From assembly GCA_015056585.1 (NCBI GenBank), contig SVFZ01000045.1:1-59070 (forward strand): DNA of 59,070 nucleotides, in the 5' to 3' direction. Numbering within the stretch: position 1 is the first letter of the stretch; every line of letters begins with the position of its first letter. The DNA is from Butyrivibrio sp. (GTDB lineage: Bacteria > Bacillota > Clostridia > Lachnospirales > Lachnospiraceae). This document shows positions 26,657-34,752 of this stretch, in pieces. The notes under the pieces were generated by a model. It was not told where the DNA came from and did not search any database. It saw only the letters and a program-made list of their open reading frames with translations. The translations under genes were made by a program, and so were the position numbers.

Positions 26657-27922
26657 TTAATAACCCATATATACCCCGGGAACATCATTTTCTGTTATCG
26701 AAAAATCGCTTGTCTCCCCGTCATTTTCCGCAGTTTCCATTTTCACCACATTTACATAGCCATCATTGATCATGTCGATCATAAATTTAACTATTTCAGG
26801 ATCAAACTGGCTGCCTGAGCCCTTTTGAATTTCTTCTATAATGTCATCTTTATTCAAATGCCTTCTGTACACCCTGTTACTGGACATGGCATCATAGGCA
26901 TCCGCAATTCCGACAATCCTGGCATAAAGAGGTATTTTGTCACCCTTAAGTCCTTCAGGATAGCCACTTCCATCATATTTTTCATGATGATATAGAGCTG
27001 TCTCGCTGACTCCTCTTAAGGACGAAAGCTGCTTAAGCATCTTTCCGCCTGCTACGGTATGATTCTGAATAAGCTTTCTTTCCTCGTCTGTAAGCTTTCC
27101 GGGCTTATTCAGGACTGCATCCGGTATACTGATTTTTCCTGCATCATGCAAAAGTCCTGCGTAATATATATTTTGCACTTCATCTTCAGAAAGCTTCATT
27201 CTTTTTGCAATTTCTGCCGCATACATCGCCACTCTTCTGGAATGACCTCTGGTGTATGGGTCCTTGGCATCAATAAAGCTTATGAATGTATTCATTGACT
27301 GCAGAATAAGCTTTACATCATTTTTTTGTTTTTCCTGATAGCTTTTTTGATTCACACCGGTAACAAGATATCCGATGAAAATAATGAACCATACAAGAAA
27401 GAAGAAATTCAGTGCTCTGCCGACATACGCATATAAAGAATATATTTGCTGATATCCCACAAAGTTTATCTTTTCCGGAACAAAAAGACTTGTACCTGAA
27501 AAAGCAACTGAAAAGCTTATGGAATTCATGGAATCTATCGAAAGATTATAATATACCGGTGTCAAAACAGCCGTGTGGCTGTTGACATCATAAAAGAATT
27601 CCGCATCATTGGCATTATCCACCTTTACACCTTCCGGAATATCTATAAATACTTTCCAGTTTCTGATGGAATTGGAATCAATGTTATTTATAGTGAAAAT
27701 ATATTCCGAGTTTATTCTTTTTCCCCGTTTTGTATCTTCAATCTTTTTTACTGTTGCAAATACTGAATCAGATAGCCTGCTTCCAAAAAGACTTAATTCC
27801 TTCTGATACTTTATTGAGACATTCTGGCGCAAAGCAACCCTATTGGCACAATAGGCTGTTGCCAAAACCATAAATACCGCTATGAACATTAAGAATGTAT
27901 TGAATGTCTTGTTCAGTTTCAT
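26657..27922 (-). CDS. Membrane HD-GYP phosphodiesterase with a CBM2-like outer domain
   Basis: The protein is 421 residues: membrane helix 1 (about 8-25), an extracellular domain (about 70-150), helix 2 (about 170-188), then an HD-GYP domain (about 205-390). Motifs HDAGKISIPD (His259, Asp260) and HHEKYDGSGYP (312-322) indicate an active c-di-GMP phosphodiesterase. The outer domain shows YIFTINNIDSNSIRNWKVFIDIPEGV, then VYYNLSI and a SISFSVAFSG strand. That order resembles family 2 cellulose-binding modules (N-W, then yN, then G-S/GF), though the similarity is by eye. The start at 27922 has AAAGGA 7 nt upstream; a longer ORF to 27967 lacks a site. It sits just upstream of the LacI regulator. 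Confidence 0.85.
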   Translation of the reverse strand: MKLNKTFNTFLMFIAVFMVLATAYCANRVALRQNVSIKYQKELSLFGSRLSDSVFATVKKIEDTKRGKRINSEYIFTINNIDSNSIRNWKVFIDIPEGVKVDNANDAEFFYDVNSHTAVLTPVYYNLSIDSMNSISFSVAFSGTSLFVPEKINFVGYQQIYSLYAYVGRALNFFFLVWFIIFIGYLVTGVNQKSYQEKQKNDVKLILQSMNTFISFIDAKDPYTRGHSRRVAMYAAEIAKRMKLSEDEVQNIYYAGLLHDAGKISIPDAVLNKPGKLTDEERKLIQNHTVAGGKMLKQLSSLRGVSETALYHHEKYDGSGYPEGLKGDKIPLYARIVGIADAYDAMSSNRVYRRHLNKDDIIEEIQKGSGSQFDPEIVKFMIDMINDGYVNVVKMETAENDGETSDFSITENDVPGVYMGY

Positions 27923-28098
27923 AGGTGGCTTCCTTTTTCCATAGTAATACAAATACATTATAGCCAAAGCAAAGCCAAAATATACTTATCAAAGTATTAT
28001 AAATAAATTAAAAATCGATAACTCTTTTCACCGATGAAATCCCGGTAAAGGGACAAAGCAAAGACTTTTCCTGTAAAAATAGATGCATAAAAAGAAAT

Positions 28099-28125
28099 GC
28101 CTACTGCCTTATTCAAGCAGTAGAC
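28099..28125 (-). terminator. Terminator of the uronate operon
   Basis: A stem around CTACTGC / GCAGTAG (7-9 bp) with a 9-nt loop is followed by a T-rich run on the minus strand. It lies 65 bp past the kdgK stop. Confidence 0.7.
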
Positions 28126-28189
28126 ACCTCTTTTACGTATTATGAAAGTTATGTTGAAAAAATGGGTTTAATAGGAATTAACAAAATTA

Positions 28190-29215
28190 TTATCTCTGGA
28201 TACGTCCTGATCCATCGCCACCTGCAAGCTTGTTGACCTCGTCAACAGTTACAAGGTTGAAGTCACCCTCGATTGAGTGCTTAAGTGCTGAAGCAGCAAC
28301 AGCAAACTCAATTGTAGCCTGAGGATCGAATCCATTTACGCAGCTGTAGATAAGTCCGCCGCCGAATGAATCTCCGCCACCTACACGGTCAACAATTCTA
28401 AGAGCATACTTCTTTGAGAAGTAAGCCTGACCATCTGTGTAAAGCATAGCGCTCCAGTTATTATCGTTAGCTGAGATTGACTCACGAAGTGTGATAGCAA
28501 CCTTCTTGAAGCCAAATCTCTCTGTAAGCTTCTGAGCTACCTCGATGTAGCCTTCTCTGTTAAGCTTACCTGTTGTTACATCTGTTGAAGAAGCTGCGAT
28601 GCCGAATACATCAGAAGCATCCTCTTCATTGGCGATACATACATCAACATACTGGCAAAGCTCTGCCATAACCTTTCCGGCCTTCTCCTTGCTCCAGAGC
28701 TTACCTCTGTAGTTAAGGTCGCAGGAAATCCTAACGCCGTGCTCTTTAGCTTTCTTACAAGCCTCAAGAGTAATAGCAGCAAGGCTGTCGCTTACAGCAG
28801 GTGTGATACCTGTGAAGTGGAACCACTCAGCGCCCTCAAAGATCTCGTCCCAATTAAAGTCTTCCGGAACTGCCTCGGCAATTGCTGAATGTGCTCTGTC
28901 ATAAATGCACTTTGAGCCTCTCTGTGAAGCGCCCTTCTCGTTGAAGTAGATACCTACTCTGTCGCCGCCTCTTGTGATCTTTGATGTATCAACGCCATAC
29001 TTTCTAAGTGAGTTAACAGCAGCCTGTCCAATCTCGTGCTTAGGAAGCTTTGTAACATAAACTGAATCAAGGCCATAGTTAGCAAGAGAAACTGATACGT
29101 TAGCCTCTCCGCCGCCGAATGTAGCCTCAAGGTGATCAACCTGAACAAATCTCAAATAGTTATCAGGCTGAAGACGAAGCATAATTTCGCCGAATGTAAC
29201 AACTTTCTTAGACAT
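28190..29215 (-). CDS. kdgK: 2-keto-3-deoxygluconate kinase (PfkB family)
   Basis: The protein is 341 residues. It phosphorylates 2-keto-3-deoxygluconate to KDPG. The PfkB signature at the C-terminal end is VDRVGGGDSFGGGLIYSCV with the catalytic Asp in GGGDSF. The N-terminal substrate lid has GEIMLRLQP and FGGGEANVSVSLANYG, usual for sugar-acid kinases. The start at 29215 has GAGG 8 nt upstream; an ORF extension to 29281 runs into the inverted-repeat element. It is the last gene of kduI-kduD-eda-kdgK, separated from eda by a 206-bp hairpin-rich gap, so its expression may differ from that of the first three genes. Confidence 0.9.
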   Translation of the reverse strand: MSKKVVTFGEIMLRLQPDNYLRFVQVDHLEATFGGGEANVSVSLANYGLDSVYVTKLPKHEIGQAAVNSLRKYGVDTSKITRGGDRVGIYFNEKGASQRGSKCIYDRAHSAIAEAVPEDFNWDEIFEGAEWFHFTGITPAVSDSLAAITLEACKKAKEHGVRISCDLNYRGKLWSKEKAGKVMAELCQYVDVCIANEEDASDVFGIAASSTDVTTGKLNREGYIEVAQKLTERFGFKKVAITLRESISANDNNWSAMLYTDGQAYFSKKYALRIVDRVGGGDSFGGGLIYSCVNGFDPQATIEFAVAASALKHSIEGDFNLVTVDEVNKLAGGDGSGRIQR

Positions 29216-29254
29216 AATCAAATCCTCTTTCTTTTTACAATATAGGTTTATAAG

Positions 29255-29424
29255 TGAGTGATACGGATTGCTCCGTTTCACTCTCGCAATCCTGCATACA
29301 TTCGGAAATCGATATGCTCATATATTCGCATATCTTTTTTCCTCATGTATGTTCGGTCTTCAAGGTCATGTAAATCTTCATGCAAGCATGAGATTCACAT
29401 GACTTTGAATCCCTTTATCACTCA
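29255..29424. repeat. Inverted-repeat element with three internal hairpins between eda and kdgK
   Basis: Outer 9-bp inverted repeats TGAGTGATA (29255-29263) and TATCACTCA (29416-29424) enclose three hairpins. The first is an imperfect 24-bp stem at about 29359-29409 whose tip is CATGCAAGCATG. The second is a nested structure at about 29295-29355 with arms GATATGC/GCATATC, GGAAA/TTTCC and CATACAT/ATGTATG. The third is a GGATTGC/GCAATCC hairpin at about 29265-29292. The right outer repeat contains the eda stop codon. The third hairpin recurs between dgt and dnaG (51774-51825). The element has no coding potential. Confidence 0.75.
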
Positions 29425-30384
29425 GTTTTTTACAAGGTGAACTGCGAATCCGCCGAACTCGTCAGCAAGATATGCAACCTTAAGATGATTATCAGCATCA
29501 TAGCTAAATGATGACTCGTCAAACTTAACGCCCTGCTTACCAAGATGATATACAGCTCTGTCAACATTGTTTGTTCCGATAGCAATATGTCCGCAGGTTC
29601 CGCGTCCCTTTGACTTCATAACTTCTACTACAGATCCGGCAAATATTGAAGAATTGCCAACCTTCTTAGTAAAGCCAAAGAGTGAATCAAACTTGTCAGC
29701 TGTAGCCTCTGCAGCTGCTGCATCTGTCTCGTTGATACCGATGTGTTTCATAGTAAAGCCAAGCATTGCATTAACAGCATCTCTTGTCATTGCCTCGATC
29801 TCATCAAACTTGCCTGCTGAGATAAGGTCTTTCTTAACCATCCAGCTTCCGCCGCAGCAGAATACTTTATTGAATCCGAGATAATCATTGAGGTTGTTCT
29901 TGTTAACACCACCTGTAGGCATGAAATGCATCTTGGTATAAGGAGCTGCCATAGCCTTGATTTTGGCAATACCACCATTCTGCTCTGCAGGGAAGAACTT
30001 AACACAGTCAAGTCCAAGCTCGATAGCCTGCTCTACTTCACCGGGAGTAGCTGTTCCAGGTACTACAGGAACTCCGATTGACTGAATATATTCAACATTG
30101 GATCTGTTAAAGCCGGGGCTTACGATAAACTTAGCTCCTGCAGCCTTTGCTCTGTCAGCCTGATCCTTGTTAAGTACTGTTCCTGCACCAACGATCATCT
30201 CAGGGAATTTCTGAGAAATAATCTTGATAGCCTCCTCAGCAGCTGCTGTACGGAATGTAACCTCAGCAGCAGGAAGTCCTCCGTTAATAAGTGCCTGTGC
30301 AAGTGGCTCAGCGTCCTTTGCATCGTCAATAGCGATTACCGGAACAATACCAATCTTGTAAAGTTCTTCACAAATCTTATCCAT
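29422..30384 (-). CDS. eda: KDPG aldolase fused to a C-terminal VOC/glyoxalase-like domain
   Basis: The protein is 320 residues. Residues 1-210 are a KDPG/KHG aldolase with Glu41, Arg45 and the Schiff-base Lys129 in LDCVKFFPAEQ, plus FMPTGGVNKNN. It splits KDPG into pyruvate and glyceraldehyde-3-phosphate. Residues about 211-320 (MKHIGINETDAAAAEATADKF, CGHIAIGTNNVDRAVYHLGKQG, DEFGGFAVHLVKN) look like a vicinal-oxygen-chelate domain with possible metal ligands His215 and others. Usual aldolases stop near residue 210. The fused domain's role is unknown; handling of a reactive carbonyl side product is speculative. The gene lies between kduD and kdgK, and its stop codon lies in the inverted-repeat element. 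Confidence 0.92.
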   Translation of the reverse strand: MDKICEELYKIGIVPVIAIDDAKDAEPLAQALINGGLPAAEVTFRTAAAEEAIKIISQKFPEMIVGAGTVLNKDQADRAKAAGAKFIVSPGFNRSNVEYIQSIGVPVVPGTATPGEVEQAIELGLDCVKFFPAEQNGGIAKIKAMAAPYTKMHFMPTGGVNKNNLNDYLGFNKVFCCGGSWMVKKDLISAGKFDEIEAMTRDAVNAMLGFTMKHIGINETDAAAAEATADKFDSLFGFTKKVGNSSIFAGSVVEVMKSKGRGTCGHIAIGTNNVDRAVYHLGKQGVKFDESSFSYDADNHLKVAYLADEFGGFAVHLVKN

Positions 30385-30487
30385 TTCAATTTCCTTTCAT
30401 ACAACAATTCTATTCACAATTTAAATCCTCCGGCGCTATCTTTCAAGCGCCAGAGAATAAATTACAGGTTTATCAGCATAAAATGCA

Positions 30488-31330
30488 TTACTCTTCAACA
30501 TCCTGGAACTTTGAAGGATCAAGGTTTCCCGGATCCTGTCCGATGTAAGCTGAAATACCGCCATCGATATATACAACCTGACCGTTAATGAAGTCAGAAG
30601 CAGGAGAAGCAAGGAAAACAGCAAGTCCCATAAGGTCCTCTGTCTTGCCCCATCTCTGAGCAGGAGTCTTGGAACGGATGAATCTGTCAAACGGATGCAT
30701 CTCGCCGTTAGGTCCTTTCTCACGAAGAGGTGCTGTCTGAGGTGTTGCAATATAGCCAGGTCCAATAGCATTGCACTGAATGTTGTACTGACCATACTCT
30801 GAGCAGATGTTTCTTGTAAGCATCTTAAGTCCGCCCTTAGCTGCAGCATAAGCTGAAACTGTTTCACGACCAAACTCAGACATCATTGAGCAGGCGTTGA
30901 TGATCTTACCGCTGCCCTTCTTCATCATTGCAGGAATAACTGCCTTTGAGCAAATGAATGGGCCTGTAAGGTCAACGTCAATAACCTGGTTCCACTGCTC
31001 AACTGTCATCTCGTGCATAGGAATTCTTTTAATGATGCCGGCATTGTTAACAAGAATATCGATTGTACCAATGTTTGCCTCAACATCAGCAACGAATTTC
31101 TGTACCTGATCCTCTTTTGTTACATCACATACAGCGCCGAAAGCATCGATGCCGAGCTTCTTGTACTCAGCCATTCCCTTATCAACAAGATCCTGGTTGA
31201 TATCGTTGAATACGATCCTTGCGCCGCTCTGAGCATATGCTACTGCATAAGCAAGTCCAAGTCCGTATGAAGCACCTGTGATCCAGGCAACTTTGCCTTC
31301 AAGTGAAAAGTTCTTTAAAAAATCCTGCAT
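30488..31330 (-). CDS. kduD: Short-chain dehydrogenase, KduD-like 2-keto-3-deoxygluconate dehydrogenase
   Basis: The protein is 280 residues of the SDR fold: NAD site TGASYGLG, NNAG, and the catalytic Tyr-Lys in SAYAAAKGG. FSLEGKVAWITGA at the N-terminus and WGKTEDLMGLAVFLASPASDFINGQVVYIDGG near the C-terminus match the KduD/gluconate-5-dehydrogenase branch. It reduces 3-deoxy-hexodiulosonate to 2-keto-3-deoxygluconate. It is about 25 residues longer than typical KduD because of an insert (PNGEMHPFDRFIRS) and a C-terminal tail. The kduI gene directly upstream supports KduD, with gluconate 5-dehydrogenase as the alternative. Confidence 0.88.
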   Translation of the reverse strand: MQDFLKNFSLEGKVAWITGASYGLGLAYAVAYAQSGARIVFNDINQDLVDKGMAEYKKLGIDAFGAVCDVTKEDQVQKFVADVEANIGTIDILVNNAGIIKRIPMHEMTVEQWNQVIDVDLTGPFICSKAVIPAMMKKGSGKIINACSMMSEFGRETVSAYAAAKGGLKMLTRNICSEYGQYNIQCNAIGPGYIATPQTAPLREKGPNGEMHPFDRFIRSKTPAQRWGKTEDLMGLAVFLASPASDFINGQVVYIDGGISAYIGQDPGNLDPSKFQDVEE

Positions 31331-31394
31331 TTCTTTACCCTCCTAAAAATAATCGTTTATGTACGCATAGCTTTACATTGAATCCCAATATTAC

Positions 31395-32258
31395 TTACAT
31401 CAAATCCTTCATTGCACAATCATCCATGTCGTCGAAATCCTGGTTCTCTCCAACCATACCCCAGATGAAGGTATAGGCCTGAGTTCCGCATCCTGAGTGG
31501 ATAGACCAGCTTGGGCTGATAACAGCCTGCTCGTTTCTCATAATGATATGTCTTGTCTCCTGTGGTTCGCCCATGAAGTGCATTACAAAAGCATCCTCAG
31601 GAATATCAAAGTAGAGATAAACTTCCATTCTGCGATCATGAGTGTGGCAAGGCATTGTGTTCCATACACTGCCGGGCTTAAGCTCTGTCATTCCCATCTC
31701 GAGCTGGCATGTTTCAACCTGTCCCGGAAGAATATACTTGTTGATGACTCTGTGGTTGGCACCCTCAAGGCTTCCCAGTTCCTTCTTGTTCTCATCCTTG
31801 ATGATAACCACATCTTCTGATGGTGTTCCCTCTCTCTTTATGAGAACTGTCGGATAAGTCTTGTGAGCAGGAGCGCTGTTGATATAGAACTTGGCAGGTT
31901 TTGATGAATCCACACTTGCAAAGGAAACGTCTTTTGCTCCCATTCCGATGTACATTCCCTGCTTGTAATCAACATCGTACTTCTTGCCGTCTATTGTAAT
32001 AACTCCGGCGCCTCCGATATTGATAACTCCCATCTCTCTTCTCTGAAGGAAATACTCAGCTCTAAGCTCATCTCCTGCAGTAAGCTTAAGTTCCTTGCTT
32101 ACAGGAACTGCAGAGCCTGTTATGATCCTGTCGATATGGCTGTAAACGAGCTTGATGTCGTCAGCCTTGAACAAATCGTCGATCAAAAACTCTTCCCTAA
32201 GTCTCTTGGTGTCGTAGTACTTCTCATCCTTAGGTGAGCATGCTGTTCTAAGTTCCAT
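31395..32258 (-). CDS. kduI: 5-keto-4-deoxyuronate isomerase
   Basis: The protein is 287 residues of the cupin-type KduI family. It isomerises the unsaturated-uronate product 5-keto-4-deoxyuronate to 3-deoxy-hexodiulosonate. Zinc ligands are His205 and His207 in [11 protein letters not shown], Glu212 in the same motif and His254 in WSIHSG. The start at 32258 has GGAGG 7 nt upstream; a TTG two codons earlier is not used. First gene of kduI-kduD-eda-kdgK, controlled by a promoter that overlaps the rnpB terminator. No pectate lyase is present in the window, so the substrate must be supplied by enzymes encoded elsewhere. Confidence 0.96.
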   Translation of the reverse strand: MELRTACSPKDEKYYDTKRLREEFLIDDLFKADDIKLVYSHIDRIITGSAVPVSKELKLTAGDELRAEYFLQRREMGVINIGGAGVITIDGKKYDVDYKQGMYIGMGAKDVSFASVDSSKPAKFYINSAPAHKTYPTVLIKREGTPSEDVVIIKDENKKELGSLEGANHRVINKYILPGQVETCQLEMGMTELKPGSVWNTMPCHTHDRRMEVYLYFDIPEDAFVMHFMGEPQETRHIIMRNEQAVISPSWSIHSGCGTQAYTFIWGMVGENQDFDDMDDCAMKDLM

Positions 32259-32341
32259 ACCCAAACCTCCTTTATATAATGATAAAAAACTGTAAAACTA
32301 TTTCATAGGAAATGCGAAGCAATTCCCTGTAAAAACAAAAA

Positions 32342-32375
32342 ACAAGAGTCAAACCTTAATGCATTTGACTCTTGT
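32342..32375 (-). terminator. Strong hairpin terminator between rnpB and kduI
   Basis: A 12-bp perfect stem ACAAGAGTCAAA / TTTGACTCTTGT with a 10-nt loop is followed on the minus strand by TTTTTTGTTTTT. It lies about 120 bp past the mature end of RNase P RNA and 84 bp before kduI. Confidence 0.9.
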
Positions 32376-32404
32376 ATCATATCGTATAATATATTCTTTG
32401 TCAG
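32376..32404 (-). promoter_or_regulatory. Promoter of the kduI-kduD-eda-kdgK operon
   Basis: On the minus strand, -35 CTGACA (32399-32404), a 17-bp spacer and -10 TATGAT (32376-32381) precede a predicted start near 32369. That start falls inside the 5' arm of the terminator hairpin, so transcripts begun here would lack the full hairpin. Confidence 0.7.
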
Positions 32405-32442
32405 TTCATTTTTGTAAAAAAATATTGCAAATCTTGTCCATT

Positions 32443-32456
32443 TGTAAGTGCTTTCA
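32443..32456. promoter_or_regulatory. cre/LacI-type operator upstream of the kdu promoter
   Basis: On the minus strand TGAAAGCACTTACA matches the cre consensus TGWAANCGNTNWCA in 13 of 14 positions. The overlapping AAGTG/CACTT dyad (32446-32459) supports a palindromic binding site. It lies 39 bp upstream of the -35. Confidence 0.55.
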
Positions 32457-32497
32457 CTTTTTTTACATTTTTACCGAAAAAGATATTCACTTTTTAT

Positions 32498-32971
32498 GTG
32501 AGTAGGACTGTAAGCCGGGTTATGTCTTGGATGATCATCTATCTAGTACTGCCGTCACCGACAGCATTAAGCGACCCACCTGAGGACGAGCCGGGCAAGC
32601 TCATAGCCCTCGTCTCGGTCTTGCTTCGAATGGGGTTTACATGGCTACTGATGTTACCACCAGCACGGTAGTCTCTTACACTGCCTTTCCACCCTTACGT
32701 TAGTAAAACATGAGGCGTACTCGGAAACAAGTTTCCTCGTTACGCGGCATTCGCCGCATGCCCAGCGCGTAATATGCCAATAGACATGCAAGCATGTCAT
32801 TGTCACATTCCGTGCCGGTCGCCCGCCTCATTGCTAACGCGGTATATCTCTGTTGCACTATCCTGGGAGTCACCTCCACCAGACGTTATCTGGCATCCTG
32901 CCCTACGAAGCCCGGACTTTCCTCTCCCATGCCCTTTCGTATGCATGGCAGCGATCATCTGTCCTACTCAC
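32498..32971 (-). ncRNA. rnpB: RNase P RNA, class A
   Basis: This is the catalytic RNA that matures tRNA 5' ends. Conserved parts on the minus strand are GAGAGGAAAGTCCGGGCTTC near the 5' end, the GAGGGCTATGAGCTTGCCCGG region, and the 3' AACCCGGCTTACAG core strand. P1 is a perfect 11-bp pairing of GTGAGTAGGAC at the 5' end with GTCCTACTCAC at the 3' end, which sets both termini. At about 474 nt it is longer than the usual 350-400. Extra hairpins are visible around 32781-32806 (ACATGCTTGCATGT tip) and 32713-32763 (GCGGC/GCCGC and GGAAAC/GTTTCC stems). It is a single gene with its own promoter and terminator. Confidence 0.95.
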
Positions 32972-32977
32972 CATAAT

Positions 32978-33006
32978 TTAATAACATAATTCATCAGATT
33001 TTGCAA
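32978..33006 (-). promoter_or_regulatory. Promoter of rnpB
   Basis: On the minus strand, -35 TTGCAA (33001-33006), a 17-bp spacer and -10 TATTAA (32978-32983) place the start of transcription close to the 5' end of P1 at 32971. Confidence 0.6.
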
Positions 33007-33016
33007 ATTTTGCAGC

Positions 33017-33949
33017 CTATTCCAAAACCTGCTCCATAAGTTCCTTCATATCCTCATAGCTTATTGCTTCGGAGCTATCAATCTGATAAACAAGACCTTC
33101 CCTTGACCACTCGGCAATATAAAAGAGCTGTGAGTCAAGCGCTGAATCAAAGGAATCTTCATCTCCGAACAGGTTAACTGTCACATCGCCAACCGTAATG
33201 CTGTCACTTACAAGGTCTGCAGTGGATGCTCCGACATTTGTAGGGATTGAATCACCAAGCTTCGCATCCATCTCCCTGACAATTACTGTATTGCCCTCTA
33301 CATCGTAGCTGATAGCCGCTACATTTCCATCATAGAGGTAGTAGTCCTTACCGGACGAAAAGCTGTCCAGATACTCGATTTCCTTGAATGATGTTCCTGC
33401 TGCCTTACTGAGTTTGGCCAAAGATGCGTATTCCTTATATTTGGCTAAGGACATTGAGTTTGACGCCTTCCCTGCAGAATCAGCCTCTGCCTTGGCTCCG
33501 GCAGTTGTAGTCTCTGTCTTAAATGCAGCATCTGCATCCATTGCATCAGGAGAAATCTCTTCATAGGCCGCTTCTTCATAAGCAGCTTCCTCTGTTACTT
33601 CCTCAGCCATACTCTCAGTAGCCATAGCATTGTCGGATACATTAGGCCTTGGAACCGAAGCTTCTTCCACCATCATAGTGGAGCTTTCCATTTTGGCGCC
33701 AAAAGGCTGAACCTTGCTGACTGCATAGGCTCCAACAACAAGCACGGCAAAAGCTGCAGCGATTCCCGCATATTTTCTAAACTCATTGATCTTGGAAAAT
33801 CCCTTCTTTTTGCCGGTTATTTCCTCGATTGAAACTGTACTGTCTGCGCCCTTTTCCAGCTCTTTCTCCACACCCGAAAGGATTCTGTCGCGCATGTCTT
33901 TTGAAACTTTAACTTTTTCCATTACTTCGTTATATTTACTCAAAGTCAT
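33017..33949 (-). CDS. Membrane-bound anti-sigma factor
   Basis: The protein is 310 residues: a short cytoplasmic N-terminal region (about 1-55), one membrane helix (about 60-78), an acidic Ala/Glu/Thr-rich extracellular stretch (about 85-165), and a folded extracellular domain (about 170-310). I see no zinc-binding anti-sigma motif. Location and topology mark it as the anti-sigma partner of the sigma-70-family factor whose gene overlaps its start by 14 bp; the overlap suggests coupled translation. The outer domain may sense envelope stress, but the ligand is unknown. Confidence 0.8.
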   Translation of the reverse strand: MTLSKYNEVMEKVKVSKDMRDRILSGVEKELEKGADSTVSIEEITGKKKGFSKINEFRKYAGIAAAFAVLVVGAYAVSKVQPFGAKMESSTMMVEEASVPRPNVSDNAMATESMAEEVTEEAAYEEAAYEEISPDAMDADAAFKTETTTAGAKAEADSAGKASNSMSLAKYKEYASLAKLSKAAGTSFKEIEYLDSFSSGKDYYLYDGNVAAISYDVEGNTVIVREMDAKLGDSIPTNVGASTADLVSDSITVGDVTVNLFGDEDSFDSALDSQLFYIAEWSREGLVYQIDSSEAISYEDMKELMEQVLE

Positions 33950-34589
33950 ACGCCTCCTTCAGAATTTTTTTGAGCTTTTCTCTGCCACGTTTCAGATCGG
34001 ATCTCACAGTGGCTTCCCGCCTCTTTAGAATATCAGCGATTTCCTTTGTGGAATATCCCTCCTGGTAAAAAAGATGTATCACCTCTCTGTTCTTTACAGG
34101 AAGCTTTTTTACAGCCTCCCAAACGTATTTAAGGTCCTCTTTCTCCTCTGAAACAAGTTCCTCTGAAAGCTCATCAGCTTGTCTTATCTTAAGATAGCTC
34201 AGTTTGTTCTTGCTCAAATTGGAGGCAACTGTCAAAAGCCATGCCTTCTCATGTCCCTCATTTTCAAAAGCCGGAGCGCTTTTCAAAAACTGGATAAGTG
34301 TATCCTGCAGGATGTCATCTGCGTCGCTTAAGTTGTGGAGATATGAATAGGCGACTCTAAGGACAGCATTGCCGTATTTATCCATTATCTCACAGGCACG
34401 AAGACTCACGTCCCCGGCTGCATCTTCCTTTACTTGGGCCTTACTGCTTGCTTTAGCCGTTTCATCTTTTTTCACTCTGCCATGAAGCTTATTATATAGT
34501 ACATTGGCAAAAGAGCTTATCACAAGATAGATCCGGTACCAATTAAGCCTTTTAGTAAAAAAGCTCTGCCCTGCAAGTTCCAAAACCAT
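33936..34589 (-). CDS. ECF-type sigma-70 family RNA polymerase sigma factor
   Basis: The protein is 217 residues. Region 2 (about 70-125: KYGNAVLRVAYSYLHNLSDADDILQDTLIQFLK) and region 4 (about 160-212: LPVKNREVIHLFYQEGYSTKEIADILKRREATVRSDLKRGREKLKKIL) make it a group 4 sigma factor. It has about 65 extra residues before region 2, including a partly hydrophobic stretch (about 17-35) not usual for the class. The ATG has GGAGG 5 nt upstream, so the long start is well supported. It overlaps the anti-sigma gene. A consensus housekeeping promoter precedes it. Confidence 0.92.
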   Translation of the reverse strand: MVLELAGQSFFTKRLNWYRIYLVISSFANVLYNKLHGRVKKDETAKASSKAQVKEDAAGDVSLRACEIMDKYGNAVLRVAYSYLHNLSDADDILQDTLIQFLKSAPAFENEGHEKAWLLTVASNLSKNKLSYLKIRQADELSEELVSEEKEDLKYVWEAVKKLPVKNREVIHLFYQEGYSTKEIADILKRREATVRSDLKRGREKLKKILKEAYDFE

Positions 34590-34624
34590 TTTTCCTCCAA
34601 CAAATCGCCTTTAAATATGATACA

Positions 34625-34650
34625 GGTGCCAAAAGGTTTCTTTTGACACC
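34625..34650. promoter_or_regulatory. Leader hairpin or operator of the sigma/anti-sigma operon
   Basis: An 11-bp stem GGTGTCAAAAG / CTTTTGGCACC with one mismatch and a 4-nt loop lies at the predicted transcription start of the sigma gene. It has no T-run in the gene direction. Confidence 0.5.
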
Positions 34651-34653
34651 CAC

Positions 34654-34682
34654 ATCATATCACGTCAGAGGAAAAATGTGAA
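34654..34682 (-). promoter_or_regulatory. Promoter of the sigma/anti-sigma operon
   Basis: On the minus strand, -35 TTCACA (34677-34682), a 17-bp spacer and -10 TATGAT (34654-34659) lie about 65 bp before the start codon. This fits the housekeeping sigma factor and not an obvious ECF motif. Confidence 0.7.
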
Positions 34683-34752
34683 AAAATTGCAGCAAAATCC
34701 CAAAGCTCATTTTAAAATCCACTTCTGATTTTTAGTTCAAAAAAGATACCCC

